64,000 nucleotides of DNA from Myoxocephalus aenaeus (taxonomy: Eukaryota; Chordata; Actinopteri; Perciformes; Cottidae): positions 1,190,501 through 1,254,500 of the forward strand of contig JBAMJR010000070.1 of the NCBI GenBank assembly GCA_038501785.1, given 5' to 3'. A program made the translations under genes and the position numbers. The stretch's first letter is position 1; each line of letters begins with the position of its first letter. Below the pieces are notes generated by a model. That model was not told where the DNA came from and ran no database searches. It saw only the letters and a list, made by a program, of their open reading frames with translations. Shown here in pieces: positions 63,660 to 64,000 of the stretch.

Positions 63660-64000
63660 GACTTCTGATTTACAAAGACCAACACCACATTGTTCATCTT
63701 GGGCTGCCTATTGACGTGCAGGCTTTAGACAGCCCGGTGATGTCACAGATTACAACAAAGACGTGGACTACAAAAAGGACCCATAAGGGAGTCAATCCCT
63801 GGATTGTGTGCATCCCTTTTTTCCCGTCCGGAGTCTTGTCCACGTCATCAGTGTGTCCGCTCTCTGCCGGTGCTGCTGCTGGGCTTAGAAACAAACAGCT
63901 GATGCAGCGTAAGCCGCTGTGCGAGCCTCACGTCAGTGGAGTGCAGGCTGCCTTTGTTGTTTCTGCTTGAACTGGGTATGGGTGGGGGGGCAGTGTGTGT

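Larger units (their letters stand above)
62216..64000 (+). other. dnajb6: dnajb6 intron (part)
   Basis: No second J-domain exon was found before the right edge; no frame encoding a YRKLA...HPDKN-type sequence is visible. The interval contains an interspersed repeat (62880-63195) and an (ACAT)n tract. Open frames near 63411-63970 have no recognised domain. Confidence 0.6.

Noticed and set aside
62216..64000. Second J-domain exon of dnajb6
   Set aside because: Searched by eye for an HPD-containing exon with acceptor; none seen before the right edge.

Overview
This is nuclear DNA from a ray-finned fish, most likely a percomorph teleost. The evidence is split vertebrate genes with GT-AG introns, abundant (CA)n, (TA)n and (CTT)n microsatellites, and several interspersed repeat types typical of spiny-rayed fish. 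The gene order LMBR1 - NOM1 - MNX1 - UBE3C - DNAJB6 is the order of human 7q36.3. The window is therefore the conserved block flanking the Shh limb-enhancer host gene LMBR1 and the motor-neuron/pancreas gene MNX1.

Layout. (1) 1-4736, minus strand: the 5' end of lmbr1 (coding exons 1 and 2); the rest lies beyond the left edge. (2) 4737-5246: a short divergent promoter interval shared by lmbr1 and nom1. (3) 5247-13500, plus strand: complete nom1, 11 coding exons, 844 codons plus stop. Its largest intron holds a decayed hAT-like transposon with a BED-finger remnant and a smaller MITE nested in it with a 6-bp target duplication. (4) 13501-16323: convergent 3' ends of nom1 and mnx1. (5) 16324-18405, minus strand: complete mnx1, 3 exons, 311 aa, intact homeodomain, with a TATA box upstream. 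(6) 18406-23460: divergent mnx1/ube3c intergenic region with stretches that look like conserved non-coding elements. (7) About 23466-52630, plus strand: ube3c, one non-coding and 23 coding exons, 1081 aa, catalytic Cys in the last exon. Its introns carry long microsatellites, a SINE, and several blocks that resemble developmental enhancers. (8) 52630-64000: intergenic DNA, then the 5' end of dnajb6 (probable non-coding exon near 56855; first coding exon 62151-62215). The rest of dnajb6 lies beyond the right edge.

How the parts relate. nom1 (nucleolar rRNA-processing scaffold), ube3c (proteasome-associated HECT ligase) and dnajb6 (Hsp40 co-chaperone) are broadly expressed housekeeping or proteostasis genes. 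mnx1 is the tightly regulated developmental gene. Long-range regulation of mnx1 (and shh beyond lmbr1) is a plausible reason why the block stayed linked, with ube3c introns as bystander hosts of regulatory DNA. That is inference.

The most striking single signal is a perfect 30-bp palindrome at 57640-57669. It contains four perfectly spaced heat-shock-factor half-sites and lies in the presumed first intron of dnajb6, itself a heat-shock-protein gene. I saw no virus, CRISPR array, or prokaryotic or unknown multigene system.
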